Assembly (NCBI GenBank): GCA_949130485.1
Contig: OX422203.1
Location: 4,679,178-4,743,177 of the forward strand
DNA length: 64,000 nt
Origin: Agelas oroides
Taxonomy: Eukaryota > Porifera > Demospongiae > Agelasida > Agelasidae
Direction: 5' to 3'
Shown here: positions 12,325 to 23,115 of the stretch, piece after piece
How positions within the stretch are numbered: the first letter of the stretch is position 1
Layout: each line of letters begins with the position of its first letter
Made by a program: the position numbers and the translations under genes
Notes under the pieces: generated by a model
What the model saw: the letters and a program-made list of their open reading frames with translations, nothing else
The model's database searches: none
Told to the model about the DNA's origin: nothing

Positions 12325-13085
12325 AGAGGTTGGGTTGATCCAATTTAGTGCAATACCAGGAATGAAGCCTCTCAGTTGTCCCAGTCAGTTTATTTTTTGG
12401 CAACAACAAAGGGTGGTCAAGAACAATTTCCAGGAAAAAGAGCTATCTGCACTATCCCATAAATGTTCTACTTTGGGTGTGTTTGTAAGACCTTTTGTTG
12501 CTGCAGCTGCTACTGTCTACCAAGAACCTCATTTCTGGAGAACTGAAGGCCAGGAACTCTTGCATCTCTGTAAGGGAGAAGTGGGGTGGCTAGCCACCCA
12601 TTCCCCCCCCCGATCAGCCCCTGATTATATGATTCCTTTCTTGATTGAGCCACTGATTTTGTTTGTTTGTGTTTTTTTTTTTCTTTTCTGGCTTAATACA
12701 TCCTCCAGAAGTCAGCTTTTTTGCATGTTGTTTAGGTGTATTTTCTTGCACGCACACTTCACTGTTGCTCTTCTCTACAAACTGGCTTTACTACAGTGCC
12801 AACACTACAACCAATTCTACCGTCCAGATGCATTTCATCAACTTATGTGACTCCAAGCCTTCCATAAACTCTACCAGCAGGTGAGAGAGCCGGGAGAGTT
12901 TTCTCAGCTTACTATGTCTCCCTGAAATTGCACTATTATGAAAGTTATTATCGAATAAAATGCATGCAAATAAATGATTTGAGTGGGCATGCGTTAAGTA
13001 GATCCACCCATAAATTCCAGGAATTGAATTTCTTGCATTAGATTAGATCATGCGTTGCAATGGATTCAAATGTGAAAACTTTTTG
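12325..13085. mobile_element. Composite MITE of the ATTCGAATAAAATGCATGC family
   Basis: The segment 12340-12560 is the reverse complement of 25740-25960. The segment 12950-13080 carries the terminal phrase tcgaataaaatgcatgca and the gatccacccataaattccag phrase found at 25.6 and 40.3 kb. The two parts are separated by about 390 bp of foreign sequence (12565-12950), so this copy has been interrupted or rearranged. The long open frame on the plus strand (12335-12850) runs across both and resembles no protein. Confidence 0.6.
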
Positions 13086-13302
13086 GTCACTTCTTTGTGT
13101 TTGCATCATTCAGAACACTGAAGCAGAAGCAGTTTCATTAAGGGGTGCTTTGCAATAAAGGGTAAATTGGCCTGGGCACTGTTATTAAATTACATGAGCC
13201 CTTTAAACTAAAAGGTCCCTAGTTCAGTTGTTGTGAACTTCACATGTATCTAAATGGGAGGCCAAAAAAACAACAACCAAAAAAACTGCCAATATTATTA
13301 GT

Positions 13303-13412
13303 AATAGTTAAATTCCTCCCTGGGGGGTGGTCGTTTTACACATTGGTGTCGGGCGTAGCCCGACACCAATATGCAAGACCACACCCCAGGGAGGGATTTA
13401 ACTATTATATAA
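13303..13412. repeat. Long hairpin around GTCGGGCGTAGCCCGAC
   Basis: Arms taaattcctccctggggggtgg and ccaccccagggagggattta approximately mirror each other. At the centre is an 'attggtgtcgggcgtagcccgacaccaat' palindrome. Hairpin MITE or extruded palindrome with no coding content. Confidence 0.75.
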
Positions 13413-13415
13413 CCC

Positions 13416-13488
13416 GTTACCTAGGCAACATCACTGTAGAAAAGAGATATGAGCAACATTCTGATATGTTGCCTTGGTAACGGGTTAT
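13416..13488. repeat. TATAACCCGTTACCTAGGCAAC hairpin element
   Basis: The left arm tataacccgttacctaggc is mirrored by gccttggtaacgggttata, with a loop of about 32 bp. A tighter relative stands at 35810-35872. The pair defines a small palindromic family directly next to the hairpin at 13303. Confidence 0.7.
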
Positions 13489-13625
13489 ATTTATTATTAT
13501 TATTATATGTAACACACCAATGGAGAGGTGTAGTAAGAGAAATGCATTTAACTAAAGTACCTTAAAGAGTCCAGAGAAAGAGAATATAGCTATGCACGCA
13601 TGTTTTAGTGATGGTAGGTACAAAC

Positions 13626-14488
13626 CTGGACTCTGGACTCTGGAATGGACCGTGGACTGGACTATGGACTGGATTATGGACTCAATTTTGGAATTGACTT
13701 TAGACTGGAAAGCAGAATCTACGAATTAAACTCACGTTTCCAGACCTTCCCACCGTCTAGTTTTTGATCACTTACAGTCTTGTGCCAAAGGTTTTGATTA
13801 TACAGATTCTTTGGATTTTTTCAGCATAGATGTCAGCGTTTAAGGTCTAGACAGTGCGTTGGGAGAGAGCTAGAGGCTGAATGTAGTCTCACAAACCACA
13901 CCTGGTGTGGTTTGTGAGACAAGAGGCTGAGGTGGTGGATAGTGAGTGTATCTGCTCAGGCAATGTGCTTGTACAGCCAGTCTACCCCAGGCCAACAACC
14001 CCTTTCGCAGGGGATCCCCATTGGCAAATTATAGGCAGTGTACCCGACAGCTAAAGTCACTGAGGCCTCCAGCCTGGCTTGCAAGGCTTGCTTCTACTCC
14101 TCCGCCATGAGTCCAGCGGCTCAGTGGTAAGATCATCTGACTAGTATTAACAAGGTCCCAGGTTCGACTGCTAGCTGGATCTCTGTGGATTTTCCTTCCC
14201 ACTAAAGCTTATACATTAGGCATTATAATGCAACTCTTATGAGTCCTTGCCAACCAGCTGGGCTGGGAGGCTGTATGAGCAGAGCAATCGATGGCTTAAA
14301 CCCACCAGCCAGTCTTGCTGAAAGCTGCACAAATGTCCGTTCCTACTGTTATGCCAATCGCCTGCTCATTGGGAAATCCAGCATTCATAGTCTTCTTTAA
14401 ATGGCAGCACTAGACCACTATTGAGTCCAAAATCAAGTCCATAATCCAGTCCATAGTCTAGTCCATGGTCCAGTCCAGAGTCCAGGGA
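13626..14488. mobile_element. Foldback element with 'ctggactctggact' tandem arms
   Basis: The left arm (13626-13710) is a degenerate tandem of ctggact/ctatggact units. The right arm (14405-14488) is the reverse complement. Between them are a palindrome near 13893-13920 (acaaaccacacc/ggtgtggtttgt) and a SINE head at 14110-14185. Tandem-repeat arms around a unique centre is the classic foldback plan. Confidence 0.6.
14110..14185 (+). mobile_element. tRNA-derived SINE head
   Basis: Box A-like GCGGCTCAGTGGTAAGATC and box B-like CAGGTTCGACTGC are spaced as in a tRNA, followed by agctggatctctg. The same 3' phrase (agctggatc) follows the tRNA-like unit at 54979. A repeat copy is more likely than a working tRNA because the cloverleaf pairing is poor. 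Confidence 0.5.
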
Positions 14489-15053
14489 TGCACAACTCCA
14501 ACCCCATACACTAGCTAGTAACTATATGATGCCTCAAGCTATGTGACCCGTATAGCTAGCTACATTTTAATAGCTTTACTACTAGTATACGCCAGCGCTA
14601 TCACTGCAAAAACAAATTGGTTGTTTTAACCACAGAGTGGTTACCCTGGTTGCAGACAAGCCAAAGAGACAGTGGTTATGTACTATATATTTTGCTGATT
14701 ACATAAGACAACTGGAGAGGAAGCTTCCCAGACTATCTTACAACCAGCATCTTGCAGTTAGTAACCACTGAACATCTGTGGTTACTCATGCTTGTATGCA
14801 ACAACATACATGATCTTGCAGATATAGTAACCACTGAACATCTGTGAAAGAATCACCATGCAGCTTTTGTCAAAAGCATCATCAGTGACTCCCTCACAGA
14901 TGTTCTGTGGTTTGTCAGTTGTTACAGTAATGTATGATTTTGGCTCAGGTTGCTTATGCAGTGGCGTAGGAACCATAGCGGCCGTAGCGGCTTTGGCCGC
15001 TACACTTTTTAGGCCGTAAATTAATATTCATAACCTGCTAAGTTAGCTCAAGG

Positions 15054-15080
15054 TAGCCTCGTTCTCTGGGAGCGAGGCTA
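15054..15080. mobile_element. Minimal TAGCCTCG hairpin (27 bp)
   Basis: The shortest copy of the family: TAGCCTCGTTCTC and GAGCGAGGCTA joined with almost no loop. It sits immediately upstream of the LINE tail. Confidence 0.55.
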
Positions 15081-15084
15081 AGGG

Positions 15085-15816
15085 TCAAGCAGCCTCTTCG
15101 TTGCATCAGTCTATGGAAAAGGTGGATAGCTATAAATACCTGGGTATCACTTTAACAAGTGATCTCACATGGTCAGATCACATCAGAAACATCACAGCAA
15201 AGTCCAGGAGGCTTGTTGGGCTGTTATATAGACAGTTCTACATGTGGTCCAGTCCATGCAGCAACCCTATCCAGACTCTATGTATCACTAGTGAGACCCC
15301 TTCTCGAATACGCCTCCCCAGCATGGAGCCCCTATATTATTAAGGACATCAACTCTCTTGAATCTGTGCAGAAGTTTGCCTTAAAAGTTTGCCTTAAGCA
15401 GTGGAATATGCCATACTGCCAGCTGCTCAACCAGTCTCATTTGCCAGATCTTGGTACTCGCCGCAAACACTTGAGCCTGTGTTACTTTTATAACATAGTT
15501 AATGGTGTTCATGTGTATCCTAACCTACCTCTTGTACCCCATTCACCTCAGCATGTACTTCGCAATACACATTCTTTCATGCAATTTAATGCTCATACTA
15601 ATCATTTTCAGCATTCTTTTTTCCCACATGTAACTGCCTTATGGAACACCTTACCTAGTGCTATTACTTCTGCACCAACTCTTTCTGTTTTTAAGAATTA
15701 TATTCACTCCTCATAGTTTATTTTTATGGGCACAAGTACCATATTAGTGCACTTTCACTATTTTGTGCATTATGCATAAAGTTTCATAGAAAAAAAAAGA
15801 AAAAAAAAAAAAAAGT
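15085..15816 (+). mobile_element. 5'-truncated non-LTR retrotransposon (LINE) tail
   Basis: Encodes the C-terminal tail of a LINE ORF2 protein. It begins at VDSYKYLGITLTSDLTWSDH with the IRNITAKSRRLVGLLYRQF motif, continues SLVRPLLEYASPAWSPY and ends LWNTLPSAITSAPTL-SVFKNYI with a stop at 15714-15716. The first part lies in frame 15101-15343 and the rest in frame 15159-15716, so a frameshift occurs near 15235-15260. The reverse transcriptase core and endonuclease are absent. A short 3' UTR leads to an A-rich tail at 15789-15815. This is a typical 5'-truncated dead insertion of a Jockey/CR1-like element; the exact clade is not determined. Confidence 0.8.
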
Positions 15817-16453
15817 CTCATATGCAGTTACATGCGTACATTTCTGATTAAAGTACACTATAAGGTGATCGAAATCTTAGCAGTGAGGTGGCTCAGTACG
15901 AGATTTTCAAAGAGACTGCTAGCTACAAGCGATGAAAGCTAGCCGGGCGGTCTCCTGGGAACGACGACGAACTCAGTTTTTGAAAAAAAATTTTTACTAC
16001 ATAAATTGAATATTGCACCGGAGGATTGGTAAGGTCTGAGAACGAGGCTAGAATATTAAGCACCGTTGAAGAAAGGCTTTATTTTACAGTCTAAAGGTGC
16101 ACACTCGGTGTTGTGTTAATCATAGAGACATCCTCTCACACGCGTGTTGACATAACTCAATTAGTGGCTTCTATAACTTCTAAGTGCAGTGGTTAGTGGC
16201 TAGAAACAAGTCCAGAGAAGTAGCTACAAAATTGCTCAACTGCCAATATTGACACGCACCTTATATACAAGTAAATGAAACTACAGCTAGCTACGAATCT
16301 TTAAGCAAATGTTCATGTAATTCAATGGTGCTTGGTGTGCCAGGAGGTGGGTACATTACTATAGGGTGGCTACGATTAATAATTACATTTCTCACCAACA
16401 GCATAAGTTGACTCATTTTGTGCAAATACTGTTTCAATTGCACCAAGTCCCTC
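15817..16453. other. No gene recognised
   Basis: Non-coding sequence with a fragment 'ggtctgagaacgaggcta' at about 16032-16050, which resembles one arm of the TAGCCTCG family. No exon signal seen. Confidence 0.35.
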
Positions 16454-17540
16454 TCAAAGCAGGCAACCTTTCTCAGTTCCAGATAACAGTGGTAAAGTAC
16501 TATAATGTATTGTATTAAGGGTCAGAGCGGCCTGTTTCTCAATTGTGAACTTCTTTGCTGAGGATGAAGATCTCAGGAAAATTGCAGCAGCTGCCAGGAT
16601 TTGGATGAAAATACCTGTCAAGGACATCAATTGTGTAGATATTTTCACCTGAAACAAAATAGTGTATGTGAGCACTCATAGTTGTTACCAATAGCTACCA
16701 CTGCAAGAAGATTAATCTTAGGCACATCTGATACATTTGCAGCAATGCCTATGAAAAGCACAACAAGGGCAACCAGCATCAGCCCTCTCCAGTACCCGAA
16801 CTTGTTTTTGTCAATGGTATTGTTAAGCCTGTTCACCCAATGCCGTGCTCGATATATTTAGACCTAATGTGTAGGCATGGAGCCAGCAGCATGAACGGTA
16901 GTAGATACAACAGAAATGCTAATGCAGCAGCACTTGGAAGAAATTAATAAAGCTGTGTGAGGCCATTTCATGTTTGAGATATTGCCATCAGCCAGCCACA
17001 CAGTAAATAGCACTCCCTTCACCATCAGTCAATTAGACAATGAAACAGCTGCAATGATTGTATGAAGGAATGTATTCTTTCCAGTAAAAGTAGAGAATTT
17101 AGTTGAGTACTTAGTTACAGCACTCAGTACACCACTCAGTACACCCACCACGTAAACTGGAAAGACAAACTGACGAAACATATGCTTGAATACTCTCATG
17201 CTGTTGGAAAAAAAAAAAAAAACATCTGAATTCCTTGATCTAGGTTAAGCCATGTTATTAATGTGAAAAGAATGTGCATTACTGCAGTGTTCTCTCCAGG
17301 GGGGGGAAATATTGGTTGGTTTACTCTAACCATGCTGGCATAAAAAATTAGACAGTTGATTGTCCCAGTAGACACTGTAAGATTGCATTTCAGGAGTAGG
17401 AACATGAGTGCAACCACAGCTACTGCAAAGGGTATCATAAGAAGATTCAGATATTTGAGCATTCCAGACGCTTGGAACTTCCCAGAGTAAGACTGAGACC
17501 AGCTTGACATGCTCCACAGAGCATCCCAGTTCAGTTGAAT
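16454..17540 (-). pseudogene. Decayed copy of the Pmp-repeat/multi-TM membrane protein
   Basis: On the minus strand the order of segments matches the C-terminal half of the open gene at 58.7-64 kb. There is a cysteine motif GMLCGACQAGLSLTLGSS (cf. GLLCGKCKEGLSLVLGSS), then LLMIPFAVAVVALMFLL, INCLIFYASMVRVN, ITWLNLDQGIQ, FPVYVVGVLSG, and FGYWRGLMLVALVVLFIGIA. The segments sit in different frames, with in-frame stops and a poly-T run in between, so the copy is dead. The extracellular repeat region is not present next to it. It records an older duplication of this family. Confidence 0.8.
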
Positions 17541-17553
17541 GAACAGTGCTCAT

Positions 17554-18007
17554 CTTGGTTTATTTCGGTGTTTTCAGGCTTGCAGTAGCTACTACCTGAA
17601 AGATTCATATGTAGCTAGTCATCATGCACTTTGATTATAGGTTAAGTTGCTTTTGTTCAAGTATTCACTTAATTTATTAAAAGTAAACAACGATGTTGTA
17701 CATGCATAGCTACATCAAACAAGTTAAAACTGGTAATGACATCGGTATGTGGATACTTCCAATTATTAGTGTTAGAACTACTATAGTCATATATTAATAA
17801 CCCATGCAGATTATTACATCTATGTTCAGCCTTAACAAACAAATGTGACAGTCTACACTTCTTCACAGGCACTGATGATAGCTGAAACAGAGAGAGTTCC
17901 TCCTCGCTTCTGAGTTGAAACTTTCTTGTAGGTGACTCCACATTGTGCTTTGGTTAGTGCAGTCAATATTGAGGGATACTTACCCATTGCAACACTATAG
18001 CTAGCTA
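17554..18007. other. No gene recognised
   Basis: AT-rich non-coding sequence between the membrane-protein relic and a MITE. Small open frames show no family signal. Confidence 0.35.
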
Positions 18008-18154
18008 TAGCCTCGTTAATTCCCGGCCTCCCCCGTTTTTTGTTGTCTGGTTTGCGTTCAGAATAATACACGGAAGTGGAAGAGCGGCTCTTCCGCTTCC
18101 GTGTATTATGCAAGCTGAAGAACAAAAAACTTGGGAGGCCTGGGAACGAGGCTA
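18008..18154. mobile_element. TAGCCTCG-family MITE with internal second hairpin
   Basis: Ends TAGCCTCGTTAATTCCCGGCCTCC and GGGAGGCCTGGGAACGAGGCTA enclose a second, near-perfect palindrome (acacggaag-tggaagagc / gctcttccgcttccgtgt). The flanks agctagcta and agctggctg match at 7 of 9 positions, in line with an aged 9-bp TSD. Confidence 0.75.
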
Positions 18155-18997
18155 AGCTGGCTGTATGCATTGAAGAGTCCGCGGTCTCGAGTTCCTTCCT
18201 ATTGCTGCACTGGAAGTAGGGTCACCATCAGTATCCCGCTTCGTATACGTAGCTGGGCGATATAACTCCACCTGCTGCACTGACAGGCTACCTTTGTAGT
18301 GCATGTAACCTCTTCTCCTTTTACTCTTTGATAGCCAGGGGTTCCAACAAAAAATCCAAGAACGAACAAACTTGACTCAAGTATGCTGAAATCCAAGAAC
18401 CAAGTGACCTTGTTTGTAAACTAGAGTTACAATAATTTCTATGACTTTCGTTCTTCCGAAAATAAATAAAGCAAACAGAAGGTTATGTGCCAAAATATGG
18501 CCATTATAGGATTTTGATTTTATATGGGGGGATTATATATGAACATACCTTTAACAGATATCCACGCGAGTGGTCCAGCGAATTTAATACTCTACCAATG
18601 GTAAATAATCAATTGCACTGGTGCTCGCTAAATTTACTTGTCAAAAGTCACTTCAAACCATCAATTATTCTTCTATGGGAGAAATGTATTGCAACATTAA
18701 ATAACAGCTAATATAGTCTCTTGATAGCTATAAGCTTGATTGGTCCAGACATTTTTGCACAAGATACATCAAGTGAAATCCATCAGTACCACTAGTTTCG
18801 TAGCGAAGCTTCAAAAGTCACTTGAACCGAACACTTGTGGCTCAATATAGGGATAGTAAGAACTTTTTGGGTGAAATTATAACATGATATAAATGTTTTA
18901 ATGGTTATAAGGGTTCTACTGTTATATGTCATACTCAGGGAATGAAACGTTACCATACAGAAGGAGATAGGCTGAGTAATGTTTGGTTATTGTTATA

Positions 18998-19250
18998 TAG
19001 GGTTATGGGTTGTTACATGTGGTTATGGATGGTTATATGTGGTTATAGGTGGTTATGGATGGTTATATGTGGTTATAGGTGGTTATGGATGGTTATATGT
19101 GGTTATAGGTGGTTATGGATGGTTATATGTGGTTATAGGTGGTTATGGATGGTTATATGTGGTTATAGGTGGTTATGGATGGTTACATGTGGTTATAGGT
19201 GGTTATATGTAGTTATAGGTTGTTATATGTGGTTATATAGGGTTATGGGA
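18998..19250. repeat. Minisatellite, 30-bp GGTTAT-rich unit
   Basis: About eight units of ggttatatgtggttataggt plus ggttatggat, nearly identical in the middle and degenerate at both ends. It translates as WLYVVIGGYG repeats, but the periodic open frame is a by-product of a 30-bp unit and not evidence of a protein. The same motif in reverse orientation forms the larger array at 20.9-22.2 kb. Confidence 0.9.
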
Positions 19251-19378
19251 GATGTGTATGTAATTTGGGACATTGACAATGCAGATTTGTGTGGATTTAA
19301 AGAATAGTGTGCAAACACGGTGTATAATTATGAGGTGTAGAACTTAAAATTAAACTGACGTAACTAACTACGATACAA

Positions 19379-20194
19379 TCAAACATCACCTACATGCCTA
19401 ACTCTAGGTTGGACTGGTTTCCTGCCAAGTGCATAACATAAACTTAAATACTTATTGCGCCTCTGCACCATTCTGTGTAGATAAAAATGGTGGTGAGTTT
19501 TCGGCATTGCACTTAAAATCTTTTTATAGCGTGACATCCATGCAAATGTCTGTTCACAAGCCATAGTGTTCATGTTCGGTATTGTCTCCCTCACTATATT
19601 CGGGTGATACTGCTGGCAACGAGGGTCTACATGGTTTTTAATGTGGAGTTCATCGATGATCTTCATCACATCGAGCCATATGTATTGGAGGTCACCTGGG
19701 AGGGGGAGTGGTTTTCGGGCCACCTTCAAGTTGTTAACATGGCACATGTTGTCATACGTAATGACTAGCTTCTTCCAGTCTTCTCTTGTCTTGTGCCCAA
19801 ATGCAGCGACTAGCCATGTCAAGATAAGCAAGTATACTTGTGCTGGACCTTCAGACCTATGCCAAGACAGCAAAATTGCAATAACATTGTCGTTATGTGC
19901 TCCTGGTTGTAACATTAGTGGGTGAGCTGTTACTTACTGGTAAAGTGGCTGCCACATTCGAATATGTCCTCCTCCACTAACGCAAAACCAGGCTCCCCTG
20001 GTCCACTTCTGCAGCCTCCGCTTTCCACCTGTATCCTTATTGCAGGCTGTCTTTGTAGCTATCTCCTCTTTGCCCTCATCAATCGGCTTAGCAACAGCAT
20101 TGTACTGAGCCAGAAGCTGTGAAGTACCTGGATAACCAAAGAGTATAGCATCAAAAGGAAGGAAACATGCCTCATTCCCAACCTCACTGTTCAT
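19379..20194 (-). mobile_element. KDZ (Kyakuja-Dileera-Zisupton) transposase fragment
   Basis: The minus strand encodes LVITYDNMCHVNNLKVARK, then KIIDELHIKNHVDPRC and NTMACEQTFAWMSRYKK followed by HHFYLHRMVQRRNKY. This is the D...H..NH....C and N-x-x-x-EQ-x-x-x-W-x-x-x-Y pattern of the C-terminal KDZ transposase domain. A preceding open segment (19934-20194, ending HIRMWQPLYQ) is probably the upstream part, but I could not join the two in phase through the intervening 20-40 bp, so the copy may be inactive or have an unusual splice. Catalytic N-terminal parts and ends were not found. It is flanked by inverted minisatellites. Confidence 0.7.
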
Positions 20195-20463
20195 GCATGG
20201 AACCTGAACCCAAGACTACAAGGAAAGATAACTTATGACACTACATAGTTATGTATATACATGATTTACCTTGGCAGTCTGCTGCAGCTGTCTTTGGTGG
20301 CTTGTTGTTCATCCAATTTGGATGTTCTGTGCATGCAACCATAGAGAAGAAAGCAACATAATAAAACAGTATTTGATCCTACTTGTCCATACGCACATAC
20401 CTTTAGAGTACTTGGTAAACTCCTTCAGGAAGTTGGCATGCTCTTACTCTCGGCACTCTGGCA

Positions 20464-20633
20464 GTGATCTGCAAGACTATCCAACAAGTGCCTGCACTGA
20501 GAAAAAATGCAAGCACCTGAAAGGAAGATTGTGGGTGCAGTGTGACAAGTGCTGTCGCTGGTGGCACTGCATTTGTGTAGGACTGAAAAGGTCTAGAGCG
20601 GAGAAACTTAGTTTTATTTGTTCATCCTGTTGA
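20464..20633 (+). CDS. PHD-finger terminal exon (partial)
   Basis: A good acceptor (ctcggcactctggcag) precedes a frame that encodes CTEKKCKHLKGRLWVQCDKC, CRWWHCICVGL and SFICSSC and stops right after. The spacing C-x4-C...W-x-QCD-x2-C-x-WWH-x2-C...C-x2-C is a PHD zinc finger, which usually reads histone H3 tails. Upstream exons were not identified. It points opposite to the KDZ fragment beside it. PHD fingers also occur at the ends of transposon proteins, so it may belong to a mobile element and not a host gene. Confidence 0.55.
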
Positions 20634-20679
20634 TGTAGAATAGCTTAAAAGGTTTCATCTTTGTATGTTGTGCATTTCC

Positions 20680-20880
20680 CTAGTAGTGTCTCATGCTGTC
20701 TCATAGTGTCTCTTGATTTCTCATAGTGTCTCATGATGTTTCCTATTGTCTCATAATCTCATGCTGTCTCATACTGTTGTCCCATTGCATCCTTAATGTC
20801 TCATAGTGTCTCATGCTGTCTCATGCTGTCCCATTGCATCCATAATGTCTCATAGTGTCTCATACTGTCCCATTGCATCC
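20680..20880. repeat. Minisatellite of tctcatagtgtctcatgctg units
   Basis: Degenerate tandem of about 20-bp units built on tctcat-agtg/gctg, with interspersed cccattgcatcc. It runs straight into the next, unrelated satellite. Confidence 0.8.
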
Positions 20881-20935
20881 ATTTGATACCATACATGTAT
20901 AACATACATATAGTTGTAACAGCATAAAGCACTCT

Positions 20936-22156
20936 ATATACACACATATAACATCCTATAACCACATATAACCATCTATAACATCCTATAACCATCTATA
21001 ACATCCTGTAACCACTTATAACATCCTATAACCACATATAACCATCTATAACATTCTATAACATCCTATAACCATCTATAACATCCTATAACCACCTATA
21101 ACCACATATAACCATCTATAACATCCTACACTGTAAAAACATTTGGGTTACTTCAACCATGTTTTGGTCATCTCAGTTGCATGCCTGCTGTGTAAGTGAA
21201 ACATTAGCTATGAACTTCATCAAGGGATACTTACAATTTGAATCAAAGTATAGTTGAGAAGCTTCTCCCTTTTGTTAAATTAGGATCATCTTGCAGAAAG
21301 CCTATAAATCAGCATTTCTGGTAAGGTTTGGTGTTTCTTAGATCCTACACATCCACCCCTGGAGGAGTTCCTTGGTTGCATGGTTATGGTAGAAATGCCA
21401 GGAATGTAGCCAAATAGCTAGGCTTTCTGCAAGAAGTTCCTAAGTTAACAAAAAGGAGAAGCGTCTCAACTACACTTAAGCTTTCAATCAAATTGGAAGC
21501 ATCCCTTGAAGTTTGTAACATGTCACGTACACAACAGGCATGCAATTGAGATGACCATAATATGGTTGAAATAGCCTAAATGTTTTTACAGTGTATAACC
21601 ATCTATAACCATGTATAACCATCTATAACATCCTATAACCATCTATAACATCCTATAACCATCTATAACATCCTATAACCACATATAACCATCTATAACA
21701 TCCTATAACCATCTATAACATCCTATAACATCCTATAACCACATATAACATCCTATAACCACATATAACCATCTATAACATCCTATAACCATCTATAACA
21801 TCCTGTAACCACTTATAACATCCTATAACCACATATAACCATCTATAACATCCTATAACCATCTATAACATCCTATAACCATCTATAACATCCTATAACC
21901 ATGTATAACCTCCTATAACCACGTATAACCATCTATAACATCCTATAACCATTTATAACATCCTATAACCATGTATAACCATCTATAACATCCTATAACC
22001 ACCTATAACCATACACAACTATCCATAACCACCTATAACCACATATAACCATCTAAAAACATCCTATAACCACCTATAACCATCTATAACACCCTATAAC
22101 CACGTACAACCACATATAACCACATATAACCATCCATAACCATCTATAACATGGTA
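20936..22156. repeat. Large minisatellite, ataaccatctataacatcct units
   Basis: More than 1.1 kb of tandem hexamer-based units (tataac plus atc, cac or atg spacers) with a variable higher-order pattern. It is the opposite-strand version of the array at 18.998-19.25 kb. It is split by a complete MITE at 21129-21593, across which the satellite periodicity resumes exactly. Confidence 0.9.
21129..21593. mobile_element. Full-length palindromic MITE, TA target site
   Basis: 465 bp beginning CACTGTAAAAACATTT and ending AAATGTTTTTACAGTG. The mirror continues for about 200 bp on each side through ggttacttcaacca/tggttgaaata and gagaagcttctccctttt/aaaaaggagaagcgtctc. TA dinucleotides flank both ends, and removing the element with one TA restores the satellite phrase catcctataacc. 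TA target sites suggest a Tc1/mariner-type (or similar) mobiliser. Relatives of the ends occur at 33.92 and 36.09 kb. Confidence 0.85.
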
Positions 22157-22331
22157 TGACCACACATAATACACAACCACACATACACTTGCAAAACCAC
22201 CATGACAATCTCTTTCTCTATCTCGTAGGAGAATATAACAGATGATGGCTAGCAATAACCATTTCCTTCCCAATAACATGTTATAAAACATTTTATAAAA
22301 ATATGTCCATCCCTATTTTGAGCCTGGTCTA

Positions 22332-22409
22332 GAACCGAATTGCGTTCAATTTTTGACACTTAACCCTTTCGAACCGAATTGCGTTCAATTTTTGACACTT
22401 AACCCTTTC
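22332..22409. repeat. Perfect 39-bp tandem duplication
   Basis: The unit gaaccgaattgcgttcaatt... (39 bp, ending aaccctttc) is present twice head to tail with no differences, indicating a very recent duplication or strong homogenisation. Confidence 0.9.
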
Positions 22410-23115
22410 AAGTCCAAGACGAATTGACTGAAAATAGCTTTGCAGCACCAACGTTTGTAGTCCGGTTTTTATATATCTCAGATAGATACTTAGTTCTAGT
22501 ACAACAAATTTGAAATCGGAGCACCTTCGATTTTTTCATTGGGAGCCCTATGATAGCATCAATGTTTTTGATTGTGTGTGACATAGATGATGCTTGATGT
22601 AGTTAAGCACAGCCACGGCCATAGCACAACAGAAAAATGGTATATAGGTAGGGGTCCCCATATCTACCATGGATTTGGGGGCGGGGGGGGGTGGGGTCCT
22701 CATAACTATATAGATTTGGGGATGGGGTCACCAAAATCGGGGTCCCCATATCTACATGACACTGCACAGCAGCAACAAAATGGCAGTGGTCAGTCTCCAT
22801 GGCAGGCACGGGGGGGGGGGGGGGGGAGAGAGGGGTACACCGCTTATAGCTTCGCATTTTAATGTCCTGCCGTTAAGTGATCCACTATTCTCTCTACGGG
22901 CCTGTTATACATCTTTACTGCGCGCTACGGTAAGCAAACAACCCGCGCATGCGCAGTTTTGCTAATTGGACTCGGTCACAAATACTTGCATACGCATCCG
23001 TACATCTGATCTTCAAAGCAGCCATATCGTGACTGGATCTGTTACATTTACAAAACAATTAATGCAATCTTGAGACACTGTTAGTGCTACATTACAAGTA
23101 AGTACAGTCTTGATA
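22410..23115. other. Low-complexity G-rich stretch, no gene
   Basis: Contains G tracts at 22677-22692 and 22809-22829 and a repeated phrase ggggtccccatatctac at about 22650 and 22738. Directly downstream of the dioxygenase-like gene on the minus strand. No polyadenylation signal AATAAA was noticed close to the stop. Confidence 0.4.

Noticed and set aside
12335-12850. 171-codon plus-strand open frame
   Set aside because: It runs through a MITE body and its foreign insertion; the homologous MITE sequence at 25.7 kb is not open, and no protein family is resembled.
14782-14976. Minus-strand frame YITVTTDKPQNICEGVTDDAF as a receptor ectodomain exon
   Set aside because: Made partly of a repeated cagatgttcagtggttac phrase, lacking a clear acceptor/donor pair; not assignable.
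18942-19307. Open frame of repeated WLYVVIGGYG units
   Set aside because: The 30-bp satellite unit is a multiple of three, so frames stay open by chance; no start context, domain or splice support.
20936-22156. CRISPR-like array
   Set aside because: No unique spacers between repeats; it is a simple minisatellite in eukaryotic DNA.
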